Part shown: positions 26,140-36,099 of the stretch, piece after piece
How the letters are laid out: every line of letters starts with the position of its first letter
Numbering within the stretch: the first letter of the stretch is position 1
NCBI GenBank assembly: GCA_002811645.1
Contig: PDIP01000033.1
Coordinates: forward strand, 24,516-88,515
Length of the DNA: 64,000 nucleotides
Source: Corallochytrium limacisporum
Lineage: Eukaryota > Opisthokonta
Direction: 5' to 3'
Program-made: the position numbers and the translations under genes
Notes under the pieces: model-generated
Told to the model about the DNA's origin: nothing
Seen by the model: the letters and a program-made list of their open reading frames with translations, nothing else
Database searches by the model: none

Positions 26140-28551
26140 TTAAAACTTGCGATTGACCACGGCCTTGGTCTGCTGCAAGGGACCCACATGTGGGTACTGC
26201 TCTTGCAGTTCCGGTGTAGGCAACTGATGGCAGTCCCTGTACCGATCAAGCAGTGTCGGCACGCGGCTGTCCAGTTGGACACGGGCGATGCCGGCTAGGG
26301 GCGCCCGCGGGGACAGGGACGGTGGCGGTGTCGCCCTGCCTGAATGGTTCTTGGTTTGCGACGGAAGCCGCAGAGATGGGGGTAGGACCGCGCCGTCGAC
26401 GCTGACACTGCGTCTCGCGAGAGGATTGCGGTGCGTTGTCTCGACATTGCGCCCTTCATCATCGGACGACGACATGCCACCATCATCTACAGTTGCACCG
26501 TTGGCGTTGGTCGGGGACTGCCCTTTGTCGTCGTCACCCGTCTTTCCACTGTCGACCAGGATAGAGTATGGCTTGTGGTAATAAATGGTCAGGGGCAGCG
26601 CCAAACCAATCGGGTGACCCTGACGGTCCTTATTAGGCTGCCGTACACCAGAAGGTCGCGGAGAGGACCCCAGAAGGCTCAAAGGAGACCCAAATTCGAG
26701 TTTTGATGCGGAACTGAGGACATCACTGTTTCGGAAACTGACAGCGGAGACCACAGGGGCCTGGCCCGGATCCTCCAAGACAATGCCTCCGGAGCAGACG
26801 CTGCACCAATGGTTCAAGACATAGTGATCGTCGGACCGGTCCTCATAACCCCATCGGGGATCATGGATGGAATGACTGCGGCGAATATTACTATCTTGAT
26901 CACTCTCTGGATCCAGCAGCAAGGAATGGACATCGACGGTGAGGTGGAAGTCCTTGCCATGATGGTTGTTCCAGTGGTCGCCTGCATGGCCCATATCCGC
27001 ATGGAGGGCGAATTTGAGGTCCACGGGGAACCGCATCGAACTCTGTGCCGCCAGAGTAAATCGCTGCGCCTTGCTCAGGTCCTCAGAAGGATTGACTTGC
27101 AGTTCCGTGCACCCGAGTAGCTTGATCTCAAAAGCAAAGACGTCTATGTTCTGTTCCGGTAGGGAGCAGAAGTAGTGTGCCTCACTATCGTGCTGATGCC
27201 GCCAATTATCCACGGTAAAGCGGACAGACACGTGCTTATCGTAGGCCTCATTGCGGACGAGAATCTCGCCGCACACAGTGGTGTCTTCGAGCCGGACAGT
27301 GGCCAGCCCGACGTGCCCACCCCCGGCAATCAGCCGTTGCTCACAGTGGTCCGGTGTGAGTTCGTCAAGTTCTTCTTCCAGAAAGAATTCTGCCCAGGTT
27401 TCTTCATCCTCCTCTTTAGACCCCGAAAACGTCCTCTCCTCTTCCACCGCAACACGGTCGAGGTTATCTGAGCTGTCAAAGCGGAAGAGCATATGACTCT
27501 TGTCTTCATCAGCATCGTCATCATCGTCGCTATCACTGTCCGCGGGCTGTCGTGGGCTGCTGCTGCCGTGATGCATCCGCGGATCGTTCACGTGAAAGAG
27601 TGACTCGCTGCCCGTAAAGTTGCGCTTCGGGTCCGGTGAGAACGCACCCCGGGCCGGTACCCGATGTTTTGCGTAAAAGTTTGGTCTAGTTAAGTAGAAG
27701 CGCGGCACCACTCTGTAAGGGTAGGGCGAGACGTACCGCTTCCAATCCCAGACCTGGCTGTGATCATGACTTGCACAGCTCTTAGCCACCACTGAACCCG
27801 ACGTTTTTATGGTTTCAAAGTCAAAGTTACACATGCACCGCTGCCGTACGTGGTGCTTTGGGCGCGGGTGGCGCTGACTCGCTGGGACCCGTGGTAGGTT
27901 CTTTCGTGTGTTGGCCTCCGAGTTGGTGGCACGCGGTGGCTCGAGGCCAGTTGCGACATTATTCAGGATCCGTTCAGTGCCCGTGGGCTCTTCAGGTGTT
28001 GTGCTCAGCTTGGACGCCACTGCTGGCTTGTAACCCGCAAAACTAAGACGTCCTGGATTCCACTGTGGTGACGGACAGCGGAACAACCAGATTTCGGGTT
28101 GGCTTTCGAATTGGACCTTTCGTTCATGCACATGCTTCAGGCGGTAGCTCGAGCTCCAGTCATTGCTTTCCACGTCACTGGTACTGTACCCGCTTTCATT
28201 GTCTGAATCTTCCTGAATCAAATTGTTAATGGCTTGTTTGTTCAGTGGAATATCGATTGGTGATGACGAAGAGGTAGTCACCACTAGGGTCTCGCCGTTT
28301 TGTCTCAAAGACGGAACAGTTGTCCGGGTGAGCTTCTCTTCGCCTTCAGGCGCAACCTCACCAAAGAGATCCTTTGCAACATCGACTTCATTCTTCTCAG
28401 CCTTTGTGTGATGATGATGGTGATGTCTATGCCGGCGACCTCTATGATCAAATGACGTAGATCTCTTCAAGATTCCTTTCAATGGCGTCGTCAACTTGGA
28501 CGCCTTCTGTTGATTCTCCCCCGTATCCGACATACCAGGTTGTGGTGGCAT
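26140..28551 (-). CDS. Glycogen-targeting PP1 regulatory subunit (CBM21 domain, Gac1/PPP1R3-like)
   Basis: 803 aa from the first in-frame ATG (MPPQPGMSDTG). Such proteins tether type-1 phosphatase to glycogen and activate glycogen synthase. Visible: a PP1-docking RVxF-type motif HERKVQFESQPEIWLF near residue 145, and a CBM21 carbohydrate-binding domain at about 410-540 with GEILVRNEAYDKHVSVRFTV, DNWRH and the closing WNNHHGKDFHL (CBM21 signature W-N-N-x-x-G-x-D/N-F/Y). The flanks are disordered, with His runs, acidic runs and Ser/Pro-rich segments. Counterpart of the SNF1 kinase in the same window in control of glycogen. Individual family member cannot be named. Confidence 0.88.
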   Translation of the reverse strand: MPPQPGMSDTGENQQKASKLTTPLKGILKRSTSFDHRGRRHRHHHHHHTKAEKNEVDVAKDLFGEVAPEGEEKLTRTTVPSLRQNGETLVVTTSSSSPIDIPLNKQAINNLIQEDSDNESGYSTSDVESNDWSSSYRLKHVHERKVQFESQPEIWLFRCPSPQWNPGRLSFAGYKPAVASKLSTTPEEPTGTERILNNVATGLEPPRATNSEANTRKNLPRVPASQRHPRPKHHVRQRCMCNFDFETIKTSGSVVAKSCASHDHSQVWDWKRYVSPYPYRVVPRFYLTRPNFYAKHRVPARGAFSPDPKRNFTGSESLFHVNDPRMHHGSSSPRQPADSDSDDDDDADEDKSHMLFRFDSSDNLDRVAVEEERTFSGSKEEDEETWAEFFLEEELDELTPDHCEQRLIAGGGHVGLATVRLEDTTVCGEILVRNEAYDKHVSVRFTVDNWRHQHDSEAHYFCSLPEQNIDVFAFEIKLLGCTELQVNPSEDLSKAQRFTLAAQSSMRFPVDLKFALHADMGHAGDHWNNHHGKDFHLTVDVHSLLLDPESDQDSNIRRSHSIHDPRWGYEDRSDDHYVLNHWCSVCSGGIVLEDPGQAPVVSAVSFRNSDVLSSASKLEFGSPLSLLGSSPRPSGVRQPNKDRQGHPIGLALPLTIYYHKPYSILVDSGKTGDDDKGQSPTNANGATVDDGGMSSSDDEGRNVETTHRNPLARRSVSVDGAVLPPSLRLPSQTKNHSGRATPPPSLSPRAPLAGIARVQLDSRVPTLLDRYRDCHQLPTPELQEQYPHVGPLQQTKAVVNRKF

Positions 28552-30467
28552 GGCTACATGACTACATGACAAACTACGTTTCTTGTCGACCTATGTTCTG
28601 TATATCATCCAATGGTAATGGAGATACCTAGGTTTACACCATAATATTTCATAAGACGTTGCGGTGAATAGTATGCTAAACCATATGAACTATTCGCTAT
28701 ACATCAACGACTTTCTTGCGCACAGATCCTGCGCACAAGAGCTCTGATATAGCTGCATCAAAACTTCATGGATTACCATAACTAAGCTATTGTCCACTGA
28801 AGAAAAGCAACGCAACTTTGCAGCGTGACACACATTGCAAACATCATCGAAGTAGATGTCGTCATTGTTCTGCCAACCATCATCCCCGCAGAGTCTTACG
28901 CACCGAGACCCCTCCCTTCCCCATCCAACAAAGGAATAGAACCAAGACACACTCTCTCGCTACTTGCGCTTGTGTTTTCCCTGGTCGTGTTCTTTCGGTG
29001 TGGGGTAAACTTTAGGCAAGGGGAACGAAGGGTGGGTTGGTTGGTTGGTTGGTTGGGGGTTGGGGGGTTTTCGGTCTGCAATGGATCTGTGCGACACGCT
29101 TTTTCGTTGGTTTTTACTTTTCGGTTTCCTCGTTTCGCTCACTAAACCTCCTCCTCCTCCTCCCCCCTTCACCCCCTCACCCAACCCCACCCACCACACA
29201 CACTCCCTCTTCCGTTGGGTCCCCTTTGCCTCACGCCTGATTATTTTTCTTCATGTTTTTTTTTCCTTTCCAAGGAGCCTCAGACCTCCTTAAAACCGGG
29301 AGGAACGGGCCAAACGGGGAGGGAGGGAAAAAGTTCCCCGCACCCCCTGACTGCCTCGCTTCCCACCCATCGCCACAAGAATATTTCTTCTCGATCTTGT
29401 GACATTCTTGTCCTGCCCAGGCACACACTTTTAAGAAGGTTAAAAAGGGGAGAACAGAGGAAGGCGAAAGTGGGGGACGGGTAAGGGACAAACCGAGCCA
29501 TGAGCCCTGAAGGAAGAAGAAAAATATGGCAGCGGTCCCCACTCTGTGCGTATCACTTGATAAATGTGAAGAAAAAAATGGGGAAACAGACACACCACCG
29601 AACTTCCGCCAAGGCAAGAAAAGTCAACCCGGAGAGAACTGACAGGGCCCCCCCCCACGGAAGGGGTGTGTGTGTGTGTTGTGCGGTGGAAGCAGGGGAC
29701 CACCCGAAATCCGGGGCCGGCAACGCAAGTGGGTTCATTCCGTAGTGAATGTGCGGGTGCAACGGGGAGGGAGACGGGCAAATGGCAAAACACAAAAGCA
29801 CACCACACACACACTCTGTCTCTCCCTTGGCGGGGTTGGGGGAGTGTTCGGAGGACGAGGAATACACCCGCCGCCCGCTCTCTGCGTGGTTTTTGCACTG
29901 GGCACCGGGGAGGGTACGTTAGTACGACGAGGCTCAACCCTCGGCACGAAAGCGGGCCCTGAAGGTGCAGCCACTCAGGGCCACAGAGATCACACTGGCC
30001 TTGCGAATGAATGACGAAATTATCCCTCTTTTTCCGTTTTTCCTTTTCTTCCATTGCGCAGGGGCCGCAGGTGAGGATCGGTTGGGTTTGGGGAAAGGGC
30101 GGGGTAGGGGGGATTCGGGGACCAAACTCCTTGCCCCCCCCCCCCTGCCCCGCATTTTCTCCAAGCCTGACAAAACAACAGCGTGCAGAAGCGTACATAA
30201 TTTATGAAAGAAATATCGATATTCTGGGGGAAGGCGAACAAAAAATAGAAAAAGGGAAGAGTGAGAGAGATTGAGATACCACCGGGTCTGATGGCAGACA
30301 CACTCACCCCACCGCGCAGCAGCAGCGAACAAAAGGGAGAAAACGGGAAAAAAAAAAACAAAAGTGCTGTTTCTCCCTAACCGGGGCCCTAAAACCACTC
30401 CAACCTTTACGTAAATCAAATAGGCCCCCAATCTGTTTTGATTATTCTCTTTTCTTGCTATTTGCAG
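28552..30467. other. Long divergent gap, low complexity
   Basis: C/G- and T/G-rich sequence with a (TTGG)n-like stretch near 29037-29056, a (GT)n stretch near 29667-29680, C12 near 30135 and the recurrent element in minus orientation (AAATAGGCCCCC, 30418-30429). No ORF with a recognisable domain. Confidence 0.4.
30418..30429 (-). promoter_or_regulatory. Recurrent intergenic element, copy 5
   Basis: GGGGGCCTATTT on the minus strand, about 1.9 kb upstream of the CBM21 gene, inside the region of the candidate exon. Confidence 0.35.
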
Positions 30468-30832
30468 TGTACGAGATGTGTGGCGCTCCCATCTGCGCTT
30501 CGTTTCCGAAGGGCCCGCCGATTGTCTACCACCGATGGGTACCCAATCCCGCGAACGCAACCGGTGCTCCCTGGCCCCACTATGAAAATCTGCCGGTATA
30601 TCGTTCAAACGAAGTCCATGACAAGAGAGATTTTGTCACACCGATGCTTGACAGCCTTTGGGAGAAGCACATTACCCACCTGTCCCCCACTTTACCCGCC
30701 ACCAAACAAAGCCGGGTAGCAAATCAGTACATCGTCCCTACTCGTTCGGAACATTATAAAAAAGGAAGGGGACTTTTTCTTCGCGATCGAGAAATTCCTA
30801 TCTCTGTACCTCCTCACATTCCATACTTTTAG
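30468..30832 (+). CDS. Candidate terminal exon of a small gene, unidentified
   Basis: A strong acceptor (long pyrimidine tract then TTTGCAG, ending 30467) precedes an open frame YEMCGAPICASFPKGPPIVY to a TAG at 30832 (about 120 codons). It is rich in Pro, Tyr and His and has no low complexity. A possible first exon is ATG 30291 (MADTLTPPRSSSEQKGENGK), whose phase fits a weak donor at 30364; a GTAAAT donor at 30411 would give a 56-nt intron instead. I do not recognise the family. Confidence 0.4.
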
Positions 30833-30943
30833 TATCAGTGGTATGACAAGAAAAAGAGAAAAAAAAAAGAGCGATACCTTTCTTTGGTTCAAGGGGATGG
30901 GGGGAAATATCTCCGCACACACACGCCCCCTGTACGTGGCAAT

Positions 30944-31018
30944 CCCGTACGCAGCACATACGACGGCTCCCGTACGCAGCACATACGACGGCTCCCGTAC
31001 GCAGCACATACGACGGCT
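30944..31018 (+). repeat. Three perfect 25-bp direct repeats
   Basis: Tandem units at 30944-30968, 30969-30993 and 30994-31018, each starting CCCGTACGCAGCACATA and ending CGACGGCT. Each contains the palindrome CGTACG. The copies are identical. Located downstream of the candidate exon and about 670 bp upstream of DPY19. Confidence 0.97.
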
Positions 31019-31685
31019 GTTGTCTCCTCAAACCACACACTCCGCCCGGGTTGGAGGGCCAAGGGCACGCTCCGTGCGCCACAAAGTAAACATATGCAGT
31101 AGAGTGGATATCGCACAGCTGGGTTTAACGGTGTAATTATCATCATCATCGCAGTGTGACGGTATTAAGTAACGGATCCTCTAGCATGCACTAGGTCATA
31201 GTCAATCTCAAACTGCAATCACTGTGCAACTTCCAGGCGATCAAGCTGTGTGTGGCCCCGATATACCCCGAGACAACTATGGCACAAGCTGCGTACCGCT
31301 GGCCCAAAGTTTGCGCCACGTACCGACCCGGGAATCAAGGGAAAGTGGTGCGGTATGAAATCCATAGAAAATAAGCTCGATTTATTTCCATTCGAAATCA
31401 GTGGTCAAGTGGGTCCCCTTCAAACGGGGGCCTAAATAGATCTGATAATTTCGTGCGGATTCTGTACGATACAGGGTTCGAACATTTCCCGCCCTTTGGG
31501 GGTGTTGACATTTGATTGTTTTCTCGCGTGTTTGCGGTGGTATATTGGAGGTAGAGGATCAGAAAGAGACCCAGTTCCCAAAGGTGCACAAGTCGATGAA
31601 GGCTGTATCTGTCCTGGCAAGAAATATGCACTCAAAATGAAGGGATGTGACTGAATCTCACTTGACACCGCAAACCATAAACACC
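31019..31685. other. 5' region of DPY19
   Basis: Contains the recurrent element in plus orientation (CAAACGGGGGCCTAAATA, 31421-31438) about 250 bp before the DPY19 ATG. No gene seen. Confidence 0.45.
31426..31438 (+). promoter_or_regulatory. Recurrent intergenic element, copy 6
   Basis: GGGGGCCTAAATA, plus strand, about 250 bp before the DPY19 ATG. Confidence 0.4.
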
Positions 31686-33773
31686 ATGCCGCCGAAACAG
31701 AAGAAGGCGAAGAAGAAGTCGCAAACTGCTGGCTCTCCAAGTAAGGAACCTCTACCGTCGGAAGATGGCACAAAGATTTCGTCCGAACGGCAGGACTGGG
31801 GAATGACTTGGTATACCTACGGCATAGCTGTTGTGATCGCAGCATACTTCACGAGGATCCTTTGGAACCTTGTCGAAGCGCACAAATTCTACAGCCACCT
31901 GACTCTGCAACAAAGGGAGCTCAGTATGTACTCAGAACAAGGATTTTACTATTCATTCTATAAGCATGCAGCACTGGAAGGGTGGAGCAGCATACATTCC
32001 CACTTTCTAGCGAACGACCGGGTGGAAGCACCGAACACAATCAATGCTCTATACAGGTTCAATGTCTACCAGGAGCTGATCCTGGGGCTGTCCTATCACT
32101 ACTGCCGTGAGCTGCTCAACGACATTGACATGGTCACCTTTTACTATGGCTTCATTTTTGCCCTTAATGGAGTCGGCATTGCTATGTTGTTCCTTTGCAG
32201 TACATCAGCGGGACGTAGCATCTGGGCCGGCCTGCTAACTGTGTCCATATACTGGCTAAATCTGAAGCATGTATCACGGGTGCATCATGTTCCGGATGGA
32301 CGGGAGAGCTTCGGTGTGCCGCTCATGTGGATGCAACTGTTCTCCATTGCGCAAATTTTGCGCAAACCAGAGCCGTTCAAAGCATCGACGGCAAACAAGC
32401 TCGGCCTTGTGGGCACCACGGTGGCGTTTCTTCTGTCATGGCAGCTGGCTCCCTTGATACTACTGCTACAGGGCTGTGCCCTGTTTGGAGCGTATCTGCT
32501 CCGTGCTATTCCCATGATGCACTATCGTGATATTACGGGAGGCATTATCATTGCCTGTGCGATTGTAACATGGATGATGTACAACAACCCGTACACAATT
32601 GAATCCCCTGGATTTGTCTACATTGTCGCCATTACGATAATGAGCACGCTGGGGGACGTTTTGTTCGCAGTCAAGCGCACCCTGTACAACCCCGATCTTC
32701 ATGTTATTTTGCGCGTGATGTCTGCTGCTGTGTTGATCAACGTCTCTTTTATCATTGCCATAGCCTTCAGATTTATCATTGGTGTGCTTAATGGCAACGA
32801 ATTGTCTCTGGACGAGCACATTGGGCACTTCATCATGACCAAAGTTGGCGGTGAACGGTACGCCACCTTCCATACCAAGCTCTATTCATGCCAACCCGCT
32901 TTCCAGGCCTTGAAGATGGCGGACTTATGGGAGCTTTCAGACACGCTTCTCGTACCAGTCGCGCTCTTCGGTGTGGTGTCGGTGCTCTTTTTCGCCATCC
33001 GGGACTGGGTCCGCGCGAAGTACCCTGAGGACGTTACGGTCTGCAGTGTATTCCCTCATCGTATTCCTGCGGAGTTGACCATGCACGCCATATTGACCCT
33101 GCTCTTCTTCACCAGCACGCTGTTTATCTCTCGCTTTAGGGCACTCATGGGCCCTGCCTTTGCTTTGATGGCAGGCCAGGTGTTTTACCCGGATGCGACG
33201 TGGTTGGACACTGTCTCAAGCAGCCGCACCAAATTGTTCATTTGTATCGCGGGTATTGCGGTGATGCTTCGGATCGGGCTTCCACGGACCAATGCCTTCA
33301 TGAATAAGGAATTGGAGTGGCATGACGACGGCTTGGTATCCCTTGCCACTTGGATCAACGAAAATACTGACCCCGACGCGATATTGGCGGGCGCGATGTC
33401 TGTCCTGGGACCGCTTTGCGGGCATACCTTGCGCCGAACAGCCAATCACGCGCACTACGAACACCCGGACATTCGTGAAAGGACGGAGAAGATCTACCAA
33501 ATATATTCCGACGCGCCACCGGAGAAAGTTCACTCCCTGCTCTCTGAGTACGACGTGGACTACCTCATCGTGGACATGGCTATGGTGCGCGCGAAGGCGC
33601 CCAAGGGCTGTTCACGTAAGGAAATTGCAGCGCTGTCGACATACAGTGTTCAGACACCGGGCGCCCCAGGCTTTCTCAGCGCCTTGGATACCTCGGGGGG
33701 CGGAAAATGGTTTCAGGTCGGACACCGCAACAAACGTTACGTCGCATACAAAGTACTCCAAGATGGTGGATAA
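31686..33773 (+). CDS. Protein C-mannosyltransferase, DPY19 family
   Basis: 695 aa polytopic ER membrane protein. DPY19 enzymes (GT-C superfamily) attach mannose to tryptophan of WxxW motifs in secreted proteins, using dolichol-P-mannose. First in-frame ATG gives MPPKQKKAKKKSQ, a basic cytosolic tail. The first luminal loop has the family signature SEQGFYYSFYKHAALEG and NTINALYRFNVYQELILG. About ten hydrophobic spans follow, then a luminal C-terminal domain (ILAGAMSVLGPLCGHTLRRT, then HPDIRERTEKIYQIYSDAPP and VDYLIVD). Known mainly from animals and apicomplexans, so its presence here is notable. Its stop is 76 bp from that of the RibD_C gene. Confidence 0.9.
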   Translation: MPPKQKKAKKKSQTAGSPSKEPLPSEDGTKISSERQDWGMTWYTYGIAVVIAAYFTRILWNLVEAHKFYSHLTLQQRELSMYSEQGFYYSFYKHAALEGWSSIHSHFLANDRVEAPNTINALYRFNVYQELILGLSYHYCRELLNDIDMVTFYYGFIFALNGVGIAMLFLCSTSAGRSIWAGLLTVSIYWLNLKHVSRVHHVPDGRESFGVPLMWMQLFSIAQILRKPEPFKASTANKLGLVGTTVAFLLSWQLAPLILLLQGCALFGAYLLRAIPMMHYRDITGGIIIACAIVTWMMYNNPYTIESPGFVYIVAITIMSTLGDVLFAVKRTLYNPDLHVILRVMSAAVLINVSFIIAIAFRFIIGVLNGNELSLDEHIGHFIMTKVGGERYATFHTKLYSCQPAFQALKMADLWELSDTLLVPVALFGVVSVLFFAIRDWVRAKYPEDVTVCSVFPHRIPAELTMHAILTLLFFTSTLFISRFRALMGPAFALMAGQVFYPDATWLDTVSSSRTKLFICIAGIAVMLRIGLPRTNAFMNKELEWHDDGLVSLATWINENTDPDAILAGAMSVLGPLCGHTLRRTANHAHYEHPDIRERTEKIYQIYSDAPPEKVHSLLSEYDVDYLIVDMAMVRAKAPKGCSRKEIAALSTYSVQTPGAPGFLSALDTSGGGKWFQVGHRNKRYVAYKVLQDGG

Positions 33774-33849
33774 ATATATTAACCGGTCATTTTGATCCCG
33801 TAGTGTAATTGTGGGCATGTGACTTCAGTTTACTTCTACATAAACCATT

Positions 33850-34752
33850 TCAGTGTCGATAGTGTACAGATGAACGAATGTGAATGTGATGTGGCCCCAT
33901 AACCTTGATATGATCGTATTGCAGCAACGGGCTCTGTTGGGGTGGGAACGATTCTTCGGGGAACAAACGCGGCCGGCCCTCTTTCTTGGCGTTCACCTCG
34001 CCGCACAGATGGCCGCAGACAGTGATGCGCACCTCATCGACCAGTTTCTGGAAAACCATCGGTGCGATCACCTTGCCACCGGCGGTCACGTCGAGCAAGC
34101 GGATTCCAAAGTCAGACCACAGTGCTGCAAGGAGCTTCTTAAGGTCTACATGCTTACCATTGTGGTTGGGGAAGGCTTGTACCCTCACCCTACGGCTAGT
34201 GTGCAGCAATGCATCAACCTTTGCCTGCAGTTTCTTTGCCACCGTTTCGTTGCACGTTGCTACCAGTACAGGTAGCTCCAGATCATTCAGACTGGGAGAG
34301 TCGAACATGGCAATGTTGGGGATATCAAGATCTGGTGAACGAGTTAATACAACCTGTAAAGGCAGACGGTGGTGGACTTTGAGCGTGTTCGTGCGACAGT
34401 AAGATGCTGCCCAGGGTTCATTGCGTAAAATCTCGCCAGTCAAAAGCACTGCATCCGCGTATGCCCAGCCCGTGTTCAGCAGAAGCCAGTCCAGTTCAGC
34501 ACCACGTTTGATCCTATCCGGAGAGGCCTTAGCCTCCTTCTTCAGGACAATGTCTGCTGCACAACTTGACTCGCTCTCCTTCAGAGCCAACACGCCGTCC
34601 ATGGACATGGCCGACATTGTCCAGACATAGGGCCGAGTGGCCGCAATGGTGGAGCCATGATCATCAATTTCGAGTGGTCGACCCTGTCGAGCATCCTCGG
34701 GGACCTCGTACAATTTGACGATCTCCTCCGGATTTGGGTCCCAGTACTCCAT
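33850..34752 (-). CDS. RibD_C / RIB7-type reductase
   Basis: 300 aa with a DHFR-like RibD C-terminal fold. Family members reduce the ribosylamino-pyrimidine intermediate of riboflavin synthesis with NADPH. Visible: the strand and loop YVWTMSAMSMDGVLALKES, then DWLLLNTGWAYADAVLLTGE, LPLQVVLTRSPDLDIPN, and the C-terminal GIRLLDVTAGGKVIAPMVFQ then VDEVRITVCGHL, the usual EGGxxLxxxFLxxxLVDE position (here TAGGKV). Several RIB7-like paralogues of unknown substrate exist, so assignment to riboflavin synthesis is tentative. ATG start at 34752. Confidence 0.72.
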   Translation of the reverse strand: MEYWDPNPEEIVKLYEVPEDARQGRPLEIDDHGSTIAATRPYVWTMSAMSMDGVLALKESESSCAADIVLKKEAKASPDRIKRGAELDWLLLNTGWAYADAVLLTGEILRNEPWAASYCRTNTLKVHHRLPLQVVLTRSPDLDIPNIAMFDSPSLNDLELPVLVATCNETVAKKLQAKVDALLHTSRRVRVQAFPNHNGKHVDLKKLLAALWSDFGIRLLDVTAGGKVIAPMVFQKLVDEVRITVCGHLCGEVNAKKEGRPRLFPEESFPPQQSPLLQYDHIKVMGPHHIHIRSSVHYRH

Positions 34753-35318
34753 GGGTTTCTTAGGTCTTGTTGAGCTCTCTTTAGACTGCGGTGCGTTTCA
34801 AAATAAATATATACCCAGGTGGTCGCCTCTCATGCAGCGACCATCTGCGACAAGGCGTTCGTCAGTAGTCAGCCTAAAGTACCTTGTACATGCACAGTCT
34901 TCAGATATTCCTGCTTCAGGGCCCCGTGATTTCAGAACGCCAGGATAAATCGAACCAATCTTGCAACCGTCAGCACCACCGCCACCAAGAAACCACTGAG
35001 ATTCACCCGCTCTGGCCACCAATTCACATGGCTCCTCCACAGGTACAGTAAGGGAGAGGGTGTCGTTGGGGCCCGAAGGAAAGAGAAGGGATTTGCTTCT
35101 CCCGGCAGAGGGATCCTGCGCAGTGTTGAAAAGAAAGATAGTTGTGCTTGTGGGTTCTGGAGGAAAAGCTTGGTGTTTGCCTTGGCAATAGCCGATCTGT
35201 GGGCCCTCCCATCATCCGTACACAAAACCCCCTCGGACCCCCCCCCAACCCCCCCCCCGCGAGCGAGGGAGACACGGACCGCACGGGCTCAGCGTTAATT
35301 CGAAGTAATTACTTATTG

Positions 35319-35334
35319 TTAGGGTTAGGGGTTA
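35319..35334 (+). repeat. Interstitial telomere-like TTAGGG repeat
   Basis: TTAGGGTTAGGG followed by GTTA. Two exact units only; it also equals a telo-box on the opposite strand. Confidence 0.8.
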
Positions 35335-35649
35335 TTTAATCCACTTGGTACATTTTTTTCCTTCGGTTTCGGGCCACATCATTCTGACATAGCGACGGAG
35401 GGCGCAAGGACTTTTCCCGGTTCGGTCTGGAACAGACAACAGCCCCCCTCCCCCTCCCGGGGGCGGGGGGACGGGAGGCTTGCCCCGTCCCGTATGTCGA
35501 TAAGGAGACCAACGCAGTACGGTACTAAATATACTGCCTTCGCATTCGCCAAATGTGTACACGGTGATTCGTTTTGACTGTTGTGCCTCAGTCCCAATTA
35601 GCATCACTCTCCCGGGAAGTTTGGGGACGGGGACGGTACTGAATGTACC

Positions 35650-35775
35650 ATGATGTTGGCCTTGGCACATCGCTTGTTGCCTCGGTTTGCTCCGAAGGCC
35701 GATCCGGCGGTGGGACGGAGTATCGCCGGTGTCCCTTTTACTCTGAAACGCGTTTGGGTCGCTGCACCGGGGTAG
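35650..35775 (+). CDS. Candidate mitochondrial presequence exon, unidentified
   Basis: ATG-ATG opens MMLALAHRLLPRFAPKADPA, then VGRSIAGVPFTLKRVWVAAPG, and a TAG. Basic, Ala/Leu-rich and free of acidic residues except one Asp, like a mitochondrial targeting peptide. The stop lies in GGGTAGCT: a donor at 35772, a branch-like ACTAAT (35831-35836) and an acceptor CCACCAG (ends 35852) would give an 81-nt intron, replace the stop and extend by HYIGKSWHESLVRLAS. Speculative. Confidence 0.3.
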   Translation: MMLALAHRLLPRFAPKADPAVGRSIAGVPFTLKRVWVAAPG

Positions 35776-36099
35776 CTTCCGTTTGTGCAATTCGCTCCAT
35801 TTTCAACACTGCTGTTGGACGCGCGTTAAACTAATGTTGATGATTCCACCAGTCATTATATTGGGAAGTCGTGGCACGAATCACTTGTCAGACTTGCTAG
35901 TTGAGGGAGTCAAACAGGAGGGTATATGGGACTTTGGAGCGATGAATAACTGTCGTAGAGCAGTATATACTGCAAAAGGGACAAATTTCGTCGCAGACAT
36001 TTCATAGCCATGTCGCATGTGCAGATATGATGAGTCATGAGCAATGACAGTATAAAGGAGTCTAAATCACAAGGACTGGAATAGCAGACGATCTTGAAA

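Larger units (their letters stand above)
34753..36099. other. Divergent gap RibD_C gene - BIG, with telomere-like repeat and C/G runs
   Basis: C-rich runs at about 35238-35259 and 35443-35470. Two TTAGGG units occur at 35319-35330. A possible mitochondrial-presequence ORF (35650-35775) is listed separately. A downstream plus-strand frame from ATG 35834 (MLMIPPVIILGSRGTNHLSD) runs to a TAG at 36005-36007. Other ORFs are unsupported. Confidence 0.4.
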
